Positions 61,931-64,000 of a stretch of 64,000 nucleotides of DNA are shown piece after piece. The stretch covers positions 1 through 64,000 of the forward strand of contig CAMYZE010000003.1 of NCBI GenBank assembly GCA_947303805.1. Reading direction: 5' to 3'. The notes under the pieces are model-generated. The model ran no database searches. It was not told the origin of the DNA and saw only the letters and a list, made by a program, of their open reading frames with translations. Within the stretch, counting starts at the first letter, position 1, and each line of letters opens with the position of its first letter. The position numbers and the translations under genes were made by a program. The stretch is from an uncultured Clostridia bacterium. Its GTDB lineage: Bacteria > Bacillota > Clostridia > Lachnospirales > Lachnospiraceae.

Positions 61931-62446
61931 CTACTTTTTCCTTATTTCTTTAAAAAAGGATTTTAATATATTTTTACAATCATCACTATCTATATATTTT
62001 AAATCAACCTTATGGTTAAACTCATTATTGTCTAAGATATTTATTATACTACCGCAACTACCAGATTTGATGCTTTTTGCTCCTATCACTAGTTTTCTTA
62101 TTCTACTTTGGACTATAGCTCCAGCACACATCTGGCAAGGTTCTAATGTCACATACATGGTACACTCTTCAAGTCTAAAATCTCCTACCTTTTTGCATGC
62201 CTTTGAGATGGCTAAAATCTCAGCATGTGATACAGCGTTTTTATCTTTATTTCTTTTATTATATGCTCTTGCTAATATAGTGCCATCACTAATACCTGCT
62301 GCACTAGCAATCTCGCACATTTTTTTATTTTTTTTATTTTCTCTATATACGACAATGCAGCCAACGGGTATATCGCCACCGTTTGCTGCAATCCTTGCTT
62401 GCTTTAGAGCTTCATCTATATAATATTTATCGTTTTTAATTGCCAC
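61931..62446 (-). CDS. tadA: tRNA adenosine deaminase TadA (nucleoside deaminase)
   Basis: 171 residues from a GTG at 62446 that overlaps the upstream TAG as TAGTG. SHAEILAISKACKKVGDFRL and LEPCQMCAGAIVQSRI hold the zinc ligands and the catalytic Glu. TadA converts adenosine 34 of tRNA-Arg to inosine. A ~20-residue insertion (NKKNKKMCEIASAAGISDGT) between the first strands is unusual for the family. Confidence 0.9.
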   Translation of the reverse strand: MAIKNDKYYIDEALKQARIAANGGDIPVGCIVVYRENKKNKKMCEIASAAGISDGTILARAYNKRNKDKNAVSHAEILAISKACKKVGDFRLEECTMYVTLEPCQMCAGAIVQSRIRKLVIGAKSIKSGSCGSIINILDNNEFNHKVDLKYIDSDDCKNILKSFFKEIRKK

Positions 62447-63678
62447 TATCTATCCGAAGATAACTCAGGTGGTACTGGTGTTGTATAGTCTGCATCATCA
62501 TCTTTATATGTGACCATACCCGATGAATTCGTGCTCCATTCACTACCATCACCATCTTTAATTTTTTTTCTATTCTTCAATATTGTTCCAGAGGTATTAA
62601 CAAGGTATACTCTTCCCCCTACATCAAAACCAGCATATTTTTGCTCAACGCTTGCCATCTGTAGTTTACCTTTATAATACAACTTATTGTTATAGATACC
62701 AGTCACACCTCTTCCATCACCTTCAAAATAGTAACTTGCACCATCATTCGTACCATCTATGTCTTTATTGATGTAACCTGTTTTCATAGAGCAATCTTGT
62801 ACACTTGGTCCAAAATAATAATAATCTCCATTTACTTGTTGAACTCCATATACCGCGAATCCATACTCATTAAATAAGTATGTCTTTTCACCAAGTCTCA
62901 CTTTCTGATACTTTCCAACTGGGGCAGTCCTTGGTTGTCCTTGTCCATTGAAATAAAAATATCTAACTTCTGCTCCAGGCAAAACTTCTGCTGGTGGCTC
63001 TATAGAATACCAAGTGTCAGTAACTGCCTCTCCAAATTTAAACTCATCACTTGAATCTTCTACAAAGTACATCCAACCTCTCATCGCAGGTTCAGTTTCC
63101 TTCATCAATCTCCATCCTGTTCTCATGATTCCATTTTGATCAAAGCAGTATCTTCTACTTCCAATCATCTTACTGATGTATGGGTCGTCATCAGAAAAAA
63201 CTCTCTTGTTTGAGTTAGTATCAAAATAAAACCAACCCGTTTTTTCCTTATCAACTTCCGTTACCCAGCCTTTTGGTATTTCTAACTCTTGAAATCCATT
63301 CACAAGGAAACCATCTTCTAAGTCTCCATAATACAAATCATCCTCTCCGCACCAACCTTTTTGAAGTTTTCCAGCGCTATCAAGATAATATTTGTATCCA
63401 TCTATTTCATATACACCATCTGTCTTAAATGTACCATCATTTCCAGCATAATACATATCTCCATCGCTCTCTACCCAAGAGTTAAATACAGCATATCCCT
63501 CATCATTCACATAATATCTTTTTCTATCATACTCAATAATCTGGTTACGAGCAACTGAACCATTATCTTCAAAATAACGGTAATACTCACCAGATTTTTC
63601 AAATCTTCCTGCAAGACATAAATTTGTTAAAGTAAATATAAAACAAACATTAAGTAGTAGTAAAATAATCTTTTTCAT
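62446..63678 (-). CDS. Exported cell-wall-binding repeat protein
   Basis: 410 residues from the ATG at 63678 after GGGAG. Signal peptide 1-23 (LTNLCLAG). The whole mature protein is made of choline-binding-like repeats with YY/YF...DG...GW units (GYKYYLDSAGKLQKGWCGED, RRYCFDQNGIMRTGWRLM, GDYYYFGPS). No catalytic domain is visible. It should bind wall polymers. Last codon overlaps the tadA start by one base. Confidence 0.82.
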   Translation of the reverse strand: MKKIILLLLNVCFIFTLTNLCLAGRFEKSGEYYRYFEDNGSVARNQIIEYDRKRYYVNDEGYAVFNSWVESDGDMYYAGNDGTFKTDGVYEIDGYKYYLDSAGKLQKGWCGEDDLYYGDLEDGFLVNGFQELEIPKGWVTEVDKEKTGWFYFDTNSNKRVFSDDDPYISKMIGSRRYCFDQNGIMRTGWRLMKETEPAMRGWMYFVEDSSDEFKFGEAVTDTWYSIEPPAEVLPGAEVRYFYFNGQGQPRTAPVGKYQKVRLGEKTYLFNEYGFAVYGVQQVNGDYYYFGPSVQDCSMKTGYINKDIDGTNDGASYYFEGDGRGVTGIYNNKLYYKGKLQMASVEQKYAGFDVGGRVYLVNTSGTILKNRKKIKDGDGSEWSTNSSGMVTYKDDDADYTTPVPPELSSDR

Positions 63679-63799
63679 ATTATCTCCCAAATTTACCCAC
63701 AAAAAAGGTAGACTTTTAAGTCTCCCTCCATAGTTATATTTTATCAATAAATGCCTAAAAAGTAAAGTAAAAGGGACGATCAAAAAACTAATTTTGGGG

Positions 63800-63821
63800 C
63801 TTAAAATTTGCAAATTTTAAG
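63800..63821. terminator. Perfect 22-bp palindrome after the last gene
   Basis: CTTAAAATTTG/CAAATTTTAAG without a loop, 6 bases beyond the stop at 63827. Probably the terminator of the gene entering from the right edge; the stem is A/T-rich. A GGGACG motif resembling a MITE end lies at 63772. Confidence 0.5.
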
Positions 63822-63826
63822 TAATT

Positions 63827-64000
63827 TTAGCTAGTAAAAATTGTTGTCGCTCCCTCTGGAAGTATTAATCCACTTGAGGAAACTTTCAACCCTATCTCAT
63901 ATGAATCTGTACTACCTTTTATATCATTTACAGTTGCTGATTTATTTACTATGTAGTCCATAACACTTGCCTGAAGTCCAGTAGTATATGAATTGAGTAT
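63827..64000 (-). CDS. 3' end of a gene cut by the window edge
   Basis: 57 codons open from the window edge to TAA at 63829-63827: ILNSYTTGLQASVMDYIVNK, SATVNDIKGSTDSYEIGLKV and SSSGLILPEGATTIFTS. Polar, Ser/Thr-rich, no motif. Likely the end of an exported or structural protein whose 5' part is outside. Confidence 0.55.
   Translation of the reverse strand: MLNSYTTGLQASVMDYIVNKSATVNDIKGSTDSYEIGLKVSSSGLILPEGATTIFTS

Noticed and set aside
63760..63790. MITE end near the right edge
   Set aside because: AAGTAAAAGGGACGATC matches only about 10 bases of the MITE end and has no partner.
1..64000. CRISPR array
   Set aside because: No regularly spaced identical repeats with unique spacers were seen; all repeats found are dispersed or paired.
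1..64000. CIRCE elements for HrcA
   Set aside because: I found no TTAGCACTC-N9-GAGTGCTAA-like sequence on either strand by eye.

Overview
The window looks like a chromosomal segment of a low-GC, Gram-positive, anaerobic amino-acid-fermenting Clostridia member. The evidence is a complete D-proline reductase (Stickland) gene set with a selenocysteine-coded PrdB, the selenocysteine insertion genes selC-selA-selB, a T-box leader, strong AGGAGG ribosome sites and sigmaA-type promoters. I cannot name the species. Almost all housekeeping genes lie on the minus strand.

Layout. (1) 1-6.9 kb: three paralogous exported proteins of unknown function with an EF-hand-like loop, a two-gene XRE/nucleotidyltransferase toxin-antitoxin-like unit that is probably leaderless, and a duplicated block of C/G hairpins in front of two of the paralogues. 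(2) 7-30.3 kb: nitroreductase, an alanine/sodium symporter, then the proline block: prdE, prdD, prdF (racemase), putP, a six-gene transport/peptidase operon (DUF3798 lipoprotein, double ATPase, two permeases, DUF6672, PepD), prdB, a small CBO2463-type gene, prdA, prdC, a membrane permease, a 56-residue membrane peptide, prdX, selB, selA and selC. PutP imports proline, PrdF makes D-proline, PrdA/PrdB reduce it with electrons through PrdC, PrdX clears mischarged tRNA-Pro, and SelA/SelB/tRNA-Sec supply the selenocysteine of PrdB.

(3) 30.3-37.8 kb: an accessory patch with two RelB/DinJ toxin-antitoxin units, pseudogenes (alpha/beta hydrolase, PIN, kinase, IS3 transposase tail), four copies of a ~105-bp MITE, a GC-richer acetyltransferase, and three copies of a 36-bp imperfect palindrome. 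Two of these copies sit at the end of a ~115-bp promoter-like leader. The palindrome brackets the acetyltransferase insert in a cassette-like way; this is the best candidate here for an undescribed mobile system. (4) 37.8-57.2 kb: core genes (FAD protein, HAD hydrolase, hrcA, tpiA, VanW protein, leuS, a tryptophan-type ABC transporter under a T-box, a radical SAM enzyme, queT, tex) and five tRNA genes, plus a secreted PI-PLC-like protein that has lost its catalytic residues. (5) 57.3-64 kb: a DUF3298-type lipoprotein, YfhO, GtrA, TadA, a cell-wall-binding repeat protein and the 3' end of another gene.

A short palindromic repeat related to GGGCTCGTATAACTCGCCCCTAC is scattered through the window at about ten sites, several of them inside reading frames without breaking them.
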